From contig NC_083536.1 of the NCBI RefSeq assembly GCF_032362555.1, positions 7,254,001 to 7,318,000 of the forward strand: a DNA stretch of 64,000 nt, read 5' to 3'. The DNA comes from Amyelois transitella. Lineage: Eukaryota; Arthropoda; Insecta; Lepidoptera; Pyralidae. Position 1 is the stretch's first letter, and each line of letters opens with the position of its first letter. Below are positions 1-9,879 of this stretch, piece by piece. The translations under genes were made by a program, and so were the position numbers. The notes under the pieces were generated by a model, which ran no database searches, was not told the DNA's origin, and worked only from the letters and a program-made list of their open reading frames with translations.

Positions 1-1
1 G

Positions 2-510
2 CCAATACCAAAGGGCCAAATTTCTTTATTTTATTATAAAAGCCGAATTAACTGCTTTAATTTTACTGTAAGCGACTTATACGCTAAAAATGTTGAATGC
101 TATTTTTGGGACGAGACAGAGGGAAAACGTGGTGCGAATGAGATTGAAAGTTGTATACTGAACTACATAGAACAAATGATACAGGTTCACCCTGGTAAAG
201 AATTAGATTTTATATTTTATTCCGATAATTGCTGTGGGCAACAAAAAAATAAGTACCTCCTTACAGCTTATGCATACGCAGTACAAAAAATGAAAGTGAA
301 AAGTGTAACTCACAAGTTTCTGATTCGCGGCCACTCTCAAAATGAGGGCGATAATGTCCATAGCGTCATTGAAAAACAAGTGAAGCGTTTCCTTAAATCT
401 GGCCCAATCTATGTCCCACAACAATACATCACATTAATTCAGACCGCTAAAAAGACAGGAAAACCTTATAGAGTGACAGAAATGACTTATGATAAATTTC
501 GTAATCTTAA
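2..510 (+). pseudogene. DUF7869-like protein, upstream part (cut by window edge and by piggyBac-1)
   Basis: The frame is open from base 2 to the TTAA at 507-510, so the gene begins left of the window. The protein matches the C-terminal half of the ORF at 13670-15826 motif by motif: FYYK, YFWDET, FYSDN, QNKNKY, a GHxQNExDNxHS block and IEK. I recognise this block as the DUF7869 domain of insect repeat-associated proteins, whose function is unknown. The invariant acidic residues (the D of YSDN, and the E and D of the GHxQNExD block) would suit a metal-dependent nuclease fold, but that is inference. The frame stays open a few codons into piggyBac-1 and stops at 565. The remaining C-terminus lies at 2919-3255, so the gene is whole apart from the insertion and the missing 5' part. 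Confidence 0.75.
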
Positions 511-526
511 CCCATTCTTGACCACC

Positions 527-539
527 GTGCCAATTTGGG
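527..539 (+). repeat. piggyBac-1 internal repeat, left copy
   Basis: GTGCCAATTTGGG is repeated near the right end at 2765-2777 and, with an extra T (GTGCCAATTTTGG), at 868-880. The core CCAATTTGG is nearly palindromic, so both ends present it to the transposase in either orientation. Repeats close to the tips are usual transposase-binding sites in piggyBac elements. Binding here is inferred. Confidence 0.55.
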
Positions 540-931
540 AACACTTATTTTTTGAGGGTAGATAAAAAAAGTGTTGACACCAGTGTATGTTCTGTTGCGT
601 AGTTGTGAAGGCAAAAGAGTGCGCTTATGGTAAAAAATTAAATAAAAGCATAAAACATCAAAAGTGATATTGTTTTCATAAATTAAAAATATCTATTTAT
701 AGAAGCATCGAGGTAAGTGCATATTATTTACTTATACGACAGGTCGATGTACGATATCGTGATAGTGGTTTTAGTTATTATAAAATAAGATATTGGACAA
801 ACGTTTATATGTAAATTTAGTAACTTTTATCTTATGTATGCAATTATACGGTCAAGTAAATATTGGTGTGCCAATTTTGGTACAGTGGCTACAAGTGTGC
901 AATAATTGAATATTCATTTCAGGACTTCAAG

Positions 932-2755
932 ATGAGTCGAAAACAGACTTTTAGCGCCAGTAATAACTACAGAGGACTTGAGGATGCCATTCATGACATA
1001 ATAGAGGATAGTGATGACGGTTTGGAGTATGACCTAGCCATTATTCCTCCAGATCCAAGTATTGTTACTGATGAAGAAGAGGGTTTCGACGAAGATTTGA
1101 TGCCGTCGAGCTTACCAAATGACGTTCCTGGTAACATTGAAGTATTTGTTCACAATATTGGTAGTCTTTCAGACTCTGGTGACAGTAGTGATGATGAGCC
1201 TTTGGCTGCAAAAAAAGCACGTAAAGACACAGGTAGTACATCACATGCAGAGCAATCCAGAAACACTGTACCATCTCGTCGTCAAGCCTTGAATATTCCA
1301 ATTTGGCGAAAGTGTGCTCCTAACTATTCTACTCAATACGAAGAAACTGAGGAACGGTTACTCTGTGAGAACCATGTGAAAGAGCAACTAAAAGATTTGA
1401 CTCCTGTTCAAATTTTTGAAAAGCTTTTTGATGATGAAGTATTTGAGATGATTGTACACTTTAGCAATCTTTATGCGAGCCAAAATAATAGACACAACTT
1501 TTGTGTCACAACTGAAGAGCTAAGGATATTTTTTGGAATACTCATTCTTTCAGGTTACCATAAGTTACCTCGAGAACACATGTATTGGTCTTTGGATGAA
1601 GATGTTGGCGTAGAAGTCGTGTCAAAAGCGATGTCAAGAAATAGATTTAGAGAAATCAAACGAAACTTGCATTTGGTAGACAATAATGATGCTTCGACTA
1701 CTTCTGATAAAATGTTCAAGGTCCGAAAATTGTCCGAAGTACTCATGAAAAAATATAACCAGTGGGGTATTTTTCACGAGTTTATTTCAATCGACGAATC
1801 AATGATTCGGTACTATGGCCATCATCCAGCCAAGCAATTTATTCGAGGCAAACCTGTTCGGTTTGGTTACAAGAATTGGGTTGCTGCAAGTTCTTCAGGA
1901 TATTGTTATAGCTTTGATATTTACTGTGGAAAGTCTACCACGCCGACCACTGAGCCACTTGGTACAAGAGTAGTAAAATTGCTACTCAATAAATTGACGA
2001 CGAATGCTGCAAATCATAAAGTATTTTTTGATAATTTTTTTACCAGCTGTGATCTACTCTATGACTTACGTCAGTCAGGATTTCGGGCCACTGGAACTGT
2101 GAGAGAAAATCGTACCAAAAAATGCCCATTATCGTCTGTAAAGGAAATGATGAAAAAATCACGAGCAGTATATGACTACAGGTTTGATAAAAATAATGAA
2201 ATTCTTTTGGTCCGCTGGAAAGATAACAGTATTTGCACAATGGCTACCAATTACGACTCATATGAGCCTTTAGGACTTGTAAAGAGATGGTGTCCAGAAA
2301 AAAAGGAGAAGGCTGAGGTGACGATTCCACATCTCTTTCAAAATTACAATAAAGGCATGGGTGGAGTGGATGAATTAGACCAGTCGATATCACTCTATAG
2401 GATTGGGATTCATGGCAAGAAATGGTGGTGGGTTCTATTTACCTACATGATTGACATGACTATAGCAAACGCATGGCGTCTACATGTCCTTGCTAAAGAA
2501 GATCCCATGGACCAATTGTTGTTTAGGCGAAACATAGCCAGATACTACCTCAGGCATTCAATTCAGAAACAAAACACTCGTCCTTCGTCATCAAATATTG
2601 ATGGGTTACAATTAGATGGTAAGAACCACGTCCCTGAAAAACTTGTGAAACGTGTACGGTGTGTTGTTTGTCATAATAGAAGCCGTTGGGGGTGCAAAAA
2701 ATGCAAGAAAACACTCTGTATAGAAAAATCGTGTTTCGCTGATTTTCACTCTTAG
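932..2755 (+). CDS. piggyBac-1 transposase, 607 aa
   Basis: This enzyme would excise and insert piggyBac-1 at TTAA by a cut-and-paste DDD mechanism in the nucleus. It has an acidic N-terminus (EDSDDGLEYD, DEEEGFDED). The DDE_Tnp_1_7 core has candidate catalytic aspartates at residue 288 (SIDESM), 367 (FFDNFF) and 480 (GGVDELDQ). A C-terminal Cys-rich zinc domain reads CVVCHNRS then CKKCKKTLC and ends CFADFH. I chose the ATG at 932. The longer open frame starts upstream with non-ATG codons, and a consensus 3' splice site (TTCATTTCAG) ends about 10 bases before this ATG, suggesting an intron in the 5' leader. No stop or frameshift is visible, so the protein looks intact. Polyadenylation signals follow about 100 bases after the stop. 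Confidence 0.92.
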   Translation: MSRKQTFSASNNYRGLEDAIHDIIEDSDDGLEYDLAIIPPDPSIVTDEEEGFDEDLMPSSLPNDVPGNIEVFVHNIGSLSDSGDSSDDEPLAAKKARKDTGSTSHAEQSRNTVPSRRQALNIPIWRKCAPNYSTQYEETEERLLCENHVKEQLKDLTPVQIFEKLFDDEVFEMIVHFSNLYASQNNRHNFCVTTEELRIFFGILILSGYHKLPREHMYWSLDEDVGVEVVSKAMSRNRFREIKRNLHLVDNNDASTTSDKMFKVRKLSEVLMKKYNQWGIFHEFISIDESMIRYYGHHPAKQFIRGKPVRFGYKNWVAASSSGYCYSFDIYCGKSTTPTTEPLGTRVVKLLLNKLTTNAANHKVFFDNFFTSCDLLYDLRQSGFRATGTVRENRTKKCPLSSVKEMMKKSRAVYDYRFDKNNEILLVRWKDNSICTMATNYDSYEPLGLVKRWCPEKKEKAEVTIPHLFQNYNKGMGGVDELDQSISLYRIGIHGKKWWWVLFTYMIDMTIANAWRLHVLAKEDPMDQLLFRRNIARYYLRHSIQKQNTRPSSSNIDGLQLDGKNHVPEKLVKRVRCVVCHNRSRWGCKKCKKTLCIEKSCFADFHS

Positions 2756-2918
2756 GTGGCCACTGTGCCAATTTGGGTACACCCCTGTAATTTCCTGAAA
2801 AAATGTTTTTTTTTCATTTTCGAGCAGATTTATTTGTTTTTGTACTCCTCTTTCATGAATAAATAAAGAAAAATTAAAAATTAACATGTGCGTTTTTATT
2901 TGGCCTCTAATGGGTTAA

Positions 2919-3255
2919 ATTACTACAAGAAGAATGGGGCAATAATTTTAACGTAAATGTCGACAGAAACCAAGTTAAATGGCACGATGTTAAGATGCTT
3001 CGTGTTGAACAAGAACATCCTTTGGCTTTTTTTTACAAGAATTCTTACGAGGATGAAGCTTACCAAACTGTATTTGTACGTAACTCACGACGAACTGGAA
3101 ATCAAACTTCATTATTTGCTAATGGTTTGACACAAGAATACACAAGCAAGATACCTCTAAGTCAAAATAAGAAAAGAGACGTAAAAGAATTACTTGACAA
3201 AAATATAATACCAAGAAACTATCGTGAAACATACTATAAAGATTTTACTGATTAA
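2919..3255 (+). pseudogene. DUF7869-like protein, downstream part after piggyBac-1
   Basis: Counting one TTAA only, the frame of the upstream part continues directly into this segment and runs to the stop at 3253-3255. The first residues (EEWGNNFN, VDRNQVKWHDV) align with WGLNFTKDTNRNSIVWNDV at the end of the 13670-15826 protein. This copy then continues for roughly 70 residues (HPLAFFYKNSYEDEAYQ, QNKKRDVKELL, NIIPRNYRETYYKDF), which shows that the other copy ends early. Without the transposon this would be an ordinary reading frame; with it, the transcript is broken unless the element is removed. Confidence 0.72.
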
Positions 3256-4366
3256 AAAAATAGTATTATTTTTGTATTTGTATACTCCACTTAATATTAA
3301 GATTACCTTTGTGATTTCTTTGAGACTGATTGAAAATAAGAAGATAATAAATAAGCACATTTTTTAATGTAGGTTAAGTAGCCAATCTGGTTATAACAAT
3401 AATTAGTAATTAAGGTAAAAATAAATATGACTGTTCTTTGTTTTGGAATGTTTATTTTATAAAAAGTTGATTGAGTACAATATTTAGTTGATTTTATATC
3501 TGATTTGTTAATCTGAATTACAGTTTAGGTTTTGGAAATTTTATTTTGCAAAATGTTTAATACAAAATGCTAATGAAGGAATAGCAAATTTATTTGTTTT
3601 TGATGTTGAATTGATATCGACCGATTAAACGTCGAATTACTATTTTGTTTTGGCAGAATTTTAAAAGGTTTTTGTATAATTTCATTTTAATAAATAACAA
3701 CTGTTATTGAGAATAAGAATGTTTTATTTATTCCCATACTAACCAATAATTATAAGAGGTTGTGTTAAACGTAAATAGAATACGGAAAATGACTTTCAAA
3801 ATTGTAGTAAGTGCAAAAATTAAATGAAAAACGATAAAACAATTTAAAAATCATAACGTATTAAGACAAAATGTTTCAAAAACAATGACTCAACTTAAAA
3901 TAATATTTTGTTTTGAACATTTTATTTAGAACTATACTGTCTTAACTCAAAATTCTTAAATAACTCTATGGTCAGTATAGTTTTTGATTACTGCTTTATA
4001 GATAATTGCTTTAACGTCATTTATACGACACATAAAAGAGTCATATATGTAGTACCTATAATATGCAACGAGTAATCAGTTTTTTGTTGATTCTGAAAAA
4101 ACACCTATTTTGAGTTGCTACACTATTGTATTATTAGTGCGATATATTAATCGTTATTGGTGATGTGCACATCACTAATGATACGAGTATTAAACTATGT
4201 GTCAGCGCCGGAGTCGGAAATATCCGTCCGCTTATTACGTCACAGACGGAGACGATATTGGCGAAGTGAGGGTAAGTTGATAATTTTATCGACATGTCTA
4301 TATTAATTTGTTCGTGGGTAGTCAGTATAATGTAAATTATGTACTGTGAGCTTGAGGACGCTAAAC
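3256..4366. other. AT-rich noncoding stretch
   Basis: There is no ORF of note and no recognisable RNA gene. It contains a perfect 16-bp palindrome at 4160-4175 (GTGATGTGCACATCAC). A GC-richer patch at about 4203-4270 may be the left end or promoter of the piggyBac-2 element that starts coding at 4367. I could not find matching terminal repeats flanked by TTAA for that element. Confidence 0.5.
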
Positions 4367-6379
4367 ATGTCGAGTGCAGAAGAATTAATTAAAATTTTGG
4401 AAGGCTTTGAGGAAAATGAAGTGTTTGAATCGGATGATGATTTGGAGTTAGGCATGGTGAACGAAGTGGTAAGTATGTCATATTTTTTTTGTTGTGGCTT
4501 TGCTTTACGTAAAATTACTTAAGTGTGGTTTTAAACCCCAATGCAAAACCACGAGGTCAAGTATAAGTTTGATGTGTCTGTGGGTTTCGATTTGTAGCGT
4601 ACCTCTCAAACGCATGAACCGATTTTCAGTTAATTTTTTTTGTTTGATATTCTTACTGATTATTCGAGACGTATTCTTACCTATATGTGTTGAAAATCGG
4701 TCCAATATAGCGGCCGCTCACAATTAGTTATTATCTTCTATCGGGGGTATTTTAAATTACAAATTTATATTTGTGTTGATTATACCTCCTATTATTCCTA
4801 TCCATAAAAGTAACTTACAAAAATTATCAAGTGTGTATTGCTTTTTCAGGTCGTTGACGGCAGTGTCACGGAGTGGAATTGGTCAACGGAAGGGGATGCT
4901 CCGACTATACAAACTTTTGATGATTTCATCTCGGGTTTTACAACTACTGACCTATCTGCCAATTCGACCGAATTACAATTTTTTGAATATTTTGCGGATG
5001 AAACTCTGATGAAAGAAATAGCAAGATGCACGAATCGGTATTTTCAATATTATGTGCGCAATGTTGATATACGACAACATTCTAGAACTCAAGATTGGAG
5101 TGATGTCAACAGTCAACATATCTATTTGTTTTTAGCAGTTACCATGTTGATGACCAGAAATAAAAGAATAAGCATCGAAGAGCATTGGTCTACGGATCCT
5201 TTATTAAATTCGCCGATTTTCCATAATATTCTCAGCAGGAATAAATACTGCCTTATTACGAGTATGTTACATTTTACTGATGTGTTTACAAGTAATGAAA
5301 GACTACCACGATTGCATAAACTACAATTTGTTATTGATCATGCAAGAAACAAATTTAAAGAAGCTATTATATCACATCAGAAAATATGTATAGATGAGAG
5401 CATAGTACCTTTTAAGGGCCGTTTAATACTCAAACAGTATTTACCTAAAAAAAGAAACCGCTTCGGTATTAAGTTGTTTGTTTTGTGCGATGTGAAAACA
5501 GGATTTATTATTGATTTTATAGTTTACAGCGGCAAAGAAACAAATATCGAAATGAAACCGGAGTTGGGTGTGAGTGGATCAGTGGTAACTGCACTCATGG
5601 AAAATTATTTGAATTCTAACAGAACACTTTACGTAGATAATTGGTATTCAAGTCCAACACTATTTAAACATTTGATGGAAAAAGGTACGTATGCTTGTGG
5701 AACAGTAAAAAAAAATAGAACAGGTATGCCGAAATTTAAAAAACTTAAAAAGGGAGAAATCGAAGCATTCTATTCTCCACCCTTGATGGCACTGAAATGG
5801 GTTGACAAGAAGGCAGTGACAATGATTAGCACAAAGCATGGCTCGAATATTATTCCCACAGATAAGGAAGACAGAGCAACTGGTTTGCCTAAGTTAAAGC
5901 CAGAATGTGTTGATGACTACACAAAAAACATGGGTAGTATTGACACTGCTGATATGCTTATAAGTACATTGACTTGTATTAAAAAAAGTAGAAGATGGTA
6001 CAAAAAATTGGCGTTGCGTATTATTGATATGCATCTTTTAAATGCATTTTACGCATTTAAAGAAATAAAAGGATGCAGGAACAAACCATTCAGTGAGTTT
6101 CATCTCGAAGTGATTCGTCAATTAATAGGAAAATATAAATTATTAGACTACCAACCGGTTCCTTCAACTTCACGCGGGGTACAAGACAATCCAAGTCGCT
6201 TTTTGCCACGAGATGCACTCAAACATTTCCCTACCAGGATCCCAAACAATAAAAGCCAGCGCTGTAGGGTATGTGCACTAAAGAAAAATAGGACCGAAAC
6301 AAGATTTAGTGCAAGGAATGTAACGTATTTCTTTGCATCGAACCATGTAGTGCTAAATTTCATTCAAATAAATAAATAA
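4367..6379 (+). CDS. piggyBac-2 transposase, two exons, C-terminus frameshifted
   Basis: Exon 1 is 4367-4468 (34 codons, MSSAEELIKI start, donor GTAAGT). The intron is 4469-4849, with acceptor TTGCTTTTTCAG. Exon 2 is 4850-6379. The junction is phase 0 and gives 543 aa. The DDD candidates are residues 216 (CIDESIVPFKGR), 297 (YVDNWYSS) and 399 (GSIDTADM), so the catalytic core looks complete. The last about 25 residues are abnormal. After CRVCALKKNRTETRF the expected second half of the Cys-rich zinc domain is missing, but a Cys-rich sequence with CKEC and PCSAKFH is readable in the next frame and stops at 6375. A one-base indel near 6304-6311 therefore appears to have destroyed the C-terminal DNA-binding domain. 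The element ends could not be placed. Confidence 0.82.
4618..4701. repeat. Small inverted-repeat insertion in the piggyBac-2 intron
   Basis: ACCGATTTTCA (4618-4628) and its exact reverse complement TGAAAATCGGT (4691-4701) bracket about 60 bp inside the intron. The preceding text (GCGTACCTCTCAAACGCATG) resembles a dispersed insect repeat. It looks like a short non-autonomous repeat lodged in, or making up part of, the intron. Confidence 0.4.
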
Positions 6380-6424
6380 AACACTTTAGAAATCAAATAA
6401 TTGTTTTATTTACCAGCGATATTT

Positions 6425-6744
6425 TTACATTCTTTCTGTATCAGTTACCGCTATTTCATAAGAATGATTATTTTTTACAGAATTAACGAAGTTTAAAATT
6501 CTAGTGAAGCACCGTGTGCGCATGCAAGGATGAATTTCTTGAAGTTCTTCGGCTAGGAGCTGCGAAAAATAATCATTTTTCTTGTCACGTCCTAAATTTT
6601 TATGATCAAATTTCGTACACTCCTCGCAGCCCTTATCAGAATGCGCGGTTCTTTGTTTTCCAAATTCAGAATCCAAATTTTTTTTTACACGTTTTGCCAT
6701 TGTCTCTTCATATAACTCTTGTGTGTCCATATTGCTGGTGATAT
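6425..6744 (-). CDS. BESS-like terminal exon of an unrecognised gene
   Basis: On the reverse strand a 3' splice site (TTGTTTTATAG) ends at 6745 and is followed by an open frame of about 105 codons ending at 6425. An AAATAAA lies just beyond the stop at about 6405-6411. The protein is basic near its start (MAKRVKKN) and has a pattern, DYFSQLLAEEL then RCFTRILNFVNSV, like the BESS motif (a short helical interaction module often following MADF domains). Its stop lies only 45 bases from the piggyBac-2 stop, tail-to-tail. It could be a host gene exon or a second protein of the piggyBac-2 element. Upstream exons were not found; the next 3 kb to the right is piggyBac-3. Confidence 0.4.
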
Positions 6745-6980
6745 CTATAAAACAAATAAAAAAATACAGGTTGATTCAAATTCTTTATTAGAAGTTAAGA
6801 TAACCCTTTACAACCGACTCAAACTAAACGTGCATCATACTTTGAAAAATTCTGGACGACGCGCGATTTCGTTTTCGTGGACGCAAACGACACTGATCGA
6901 GCGTGCAAGATCTATTCCTGCGAATAATAAATATTGCGTGACCTCGTGACCTCTCAGTCGCAGGCAGTGAGGCGTCGAAC

Positions 6981-9275
6981 ATGGCTGGGTTTTTTGGCGG
7001 AATCGGCGGCTCACGTAAGTATTATTTTTATTTACTTTTTTATGGTAAAATGAATGTGCTATTATGATTATATGTAGTAAAGGTATTAAAGTATCGAATG
7101 GAATAAGATTTTTAATAAAATGTACACGGGAATTAATAGAAATACTGCTAAAATAAAAATGTTGCACGTTCGTGTGCTTTCGGTATGAGTGCGCTGAACT
7201 TAATTTTCGCAGATTTTGTTTTGTTTTGCTTTTTATTTGCATTTATAACATAATAAATGTTTCTTTCAGGCCTGCCTCTAAATGAAAATGATATAGAGAA
7301 CGTTTTGACAGCGATGGGTGATGGTAATCTCTCGGATATTGACGAATTCGAAGATTCAGACGACGATTGTGACCCAACTGCGATTGAACGGCTGGTATTA
7401 GAAGGCCTGGATTCTGGAGACGTCTTATTAGACCAGAGTTATGCTGAGCCCATCCCCGACCAAGGACAGTGTCTACCACCGCCGTCAGCTGTGTCATTTG
7501 GCGAAGATATCTCCTGTTCTTCAGCAAATACGAACAATATCCCACTTCAGGTGAGCCAATTGCCAAGTCACACAATTAATACACCAACCCCTGATAATTT
7601 CGCACAAAGATCATCTACAAGGTCGTCATCAAGTCATTCTCCTACTGTATCGTCCTCTAGAGAAAACAGGAACAGTACTAGGCGCAACACTGCTAACATT
7701 CAACCAGTTCAACCGAATTCTACTAACAGGTCTACTTTCTCCATACAAAACCAACCATCGACTTCGCGCCCTGATCTTTGGAAAGAAACACCTTTTGAAG
7801 ATAAGCCACACAATTTTGAAAAACCCAGCGTAAGACCAGTTCAAGCTCCTGTAGAGTATTTCAAAGAATATTTTGATGACGAGTTTTATGAACTAATAAG
7901 TTTGTGTACAAATAATTATTTCATGCGAAAGAGTGGCAGAGAATTAAAAACATCTCGATCTGAAATAATTAAGTTATTTGGAATCCATATCATGATGGGT
8001 TGTATTCCCTATCCAAGGGTGACAATGTATTGGCGGGCTGGAATAGCATTAGAAAAAATTACGTCTAAGATGAGCAGAGATCGCTTTCAAGCACTCAGAA
8101 ATGCATTGCATGTTGTTAATACAGACATTCAACCCCCTAGTCAAGAACCTAATGTACTTTGGAAGGTGCAGCCAATTATAGACCAAGTAAGAAATGGATG
8201 TTATAAACAAGAACGTACTCCCGGTTACTACTCTATCGACGAGCAGATGATACCATTTACTGGAAGATGTGCCGTCCGTCAAGTGGTAAAAAACAAACCT
8301 CGACCTGTGGGACTCAAAAACTTTGTTTTGACGACTAGTTCAGGCCTCATGTTGGATTTTGAGATTTACAAAGGCGCAAAGACAATGTTTGAAGAGACGA
8401 GGCTAGGCCTCGGACCATCTGTCATTCTTCATTTAGCTAGAAGTGTCCCAGTTGGCAGTTGCTTGTACCACGATAGGTATTTTACTACGATACCTTTGAT
8501 AGAGGAGTTAAACAAGCGAGGTATCCACAGCACTGGGACTATAATGCATAATCGAATACCTGACAGGACTAGCCTTAAGTTTAAAAAGGACTCACTTATG
8601 CAACGAGGCGAAAGTCAGCAAATGGTGCGGGATTCATCAGTTCTTGTAAAATGGAAGGACAATACCACTGTAACCCTAGCGTCCAACTGTACAGGTGCCT
8701 CGACCACAGATATTGTGAAACGGTGGGATAGGAAAAACCGTCAATATATCGACGTACCAGCCCCTAAAATAGTGATGAATTATAACAAACACATGGGCGG
8801 GGTGGATGTCCTGGACCAGCAAATGGAATACTATAGAACTTTTATAAAAACTAAAAAATGGACATTGAAGGTACTTATTCATTTTTTAGATTTGTCTTTA
8901 GTTAATTCTTGGCGCGCTTACAAAAATGATTGTTTAGCTAACAAATACCCAAGAAATAAAACGTTAGATTTGTTAGATTTTCGTCTTGAAATAGCGGAGG
9001 TATTGCTAAATAGCCCTGATAAGCAGCGTCGTTCCTCTGATGAAGATACGATGGAGATTAATGTGCCAAAAAAGTTTAAAAAGGCCATAAAGCCTTCTAT
9101 ATCTTTAAGATATGATGGTTATAATCACTTGCCACAGTTTGATGACCTTAAGTCTCCTAGAGCATGTCAAAATGAAAATTGCAAAAGTCGTACGAAGACA
9201 CGATGCATCAAATGCAATGCCTATCTTTGTATAGCTCGTAATCAGAATTGTTTCAAAGATTTTCATTCTGCCTAA
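6981..9275 (+). CDS. piggyBac-3 transposase, two exons, 679 aa
   Basis: Exon 1 is 6981-7014 (MAGFFGGIGGS plus one base, donor GTAAGT). Exon 2 is 7270-9275, preceded by TTTCTTTCAG. The phase-1 junction makes an Arg codon. Residues up to about 200 form an acidic and then Ser/Thr/Asn-rich disordered leader. The DDD candidates are residue 335 (SIDEQMIPF), 413 (YHDRYFTT) and 524 (GGVDVLDQQ). The C-terminal zinc domain is intact (CQNENC, CIKCNAYLC, CFKDFH). The frame is uninterrupted, so this copy could be active. It is longer than piggyBac-1, mainly through the leader. Confidence 0.9.
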
Positions 9276-9524
9276 TGTAAAAGTAATTTTATATTTTAAT
9301 TATGGAGAGTTGTTTTTTGTTTTGAGTATTTTTATAATTTTTAAGTCATGAAAAGACATTTAATTTTGTTAAACTTTTAAAAATAACTATGAAAGCTTGT
9401 TCCTATTATGAAGACTGGTAAATTTTTGAGACTGATTAAAGATAAAGCGTTTTTAAGTGTTTTCTAATAAAAAAATATTTGATTTTGTTACTTATTGGAG
9501 TTTTATTTACAAAAAATATAAAAC

Positions 9525-9573
9525 TTGCACGATCGTGCAAATGTCAGTTATAATCTGAAGCGCACGATCGTGC
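9525..9573. repeat. Paired palindromes near the right end of piggyBac-3
   Basis: TTGCACGATCGTGCAA (9525-9540) is a perfect 16-bp palindrome. Its 12-bp core GCACGATCGTGC recurs at 9562-9573. A related GTTGCACGTTCGTG lies in the 5' intron region near 7158. Placement near the tip suggests a transposase-binding array, which is inference. Confidence 0.6.
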
Positions 9574-9879
9574 ACGTCATTTTCCGGGAAATGGGGCTTT
9601 TCCGATTTTTTTCTCTATTTTTCCTGTATTCTTTAGAACCATAATACAAGTCTAAGTACAGTTTTTTTCATAAACTCACAACTTTATGTGTCCGGTTGTA
9701 AAGGGATAAAGAGCAAGGCATGTATATTGGTGTCGAATATATGGTTTTAAGTTAAGAAACTTACTTCGTAATACGGTACGTACGGTAGTCTTACTAAGCT
9801 TTTATCTTAAGACTAAAATGTAAAACCGTACATACTACTATGCAAGCAAGACAAATATTTTTAATTTTATTGTTATATG

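Larger units (their letters stand above)
511..2914 (+). mobile_element. piggyBac-1, complete element
   Basis: The element is 2404 bp and is flanked by TTAA at 507-510 and 2915-2918, the classic piggyBac target duplication. Both ends read CCCATT inward, a very short terminal inverted repeat. A 13-bp motif, GTGCCAATTTGGG, lies near both ends (527-539 and 2765-2777), with a variant at 868-880. It contains one transposase gene and a polyadenylation signal (AATAAATAAA) near 2860. Removing it rejoins the DUF7869-like reading frame exactly, which confirms the boundaries. Confidence 0.93.
6804..9705 (+). mobile_element. piggyBac-3, complete element with ATAA duplication
   Basis: The left end is CCCTTTACAACCG, and the right end is its inverse after a shared 13 bp. 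The flanks are ATAA at 6800-6803 and ATAA at 9706-9709, rather than the usual TTAA. The element is 2902 bp and carries one spliced transposase gene plus palindromic subterminal motifs (GCACGATCGTGC) on the right. Confidence 0.9.

Noticed and set aside
4160..4175. Perfect 16-bp palindrome as a regulatory site or element end
   Set aside because: A single occurrence with no partner or nearby TTAA-flanked repeat. It could be chance in AT-rich DNA.
3256..4366. Cellular RNA genes or small genes in the AT-rich gaps
   Set aside because: No tRNA-like cloverleaf, snRNA-like motif or sizeable ORF was seen by eye. The stretch appears to be plain noncoding sequence.
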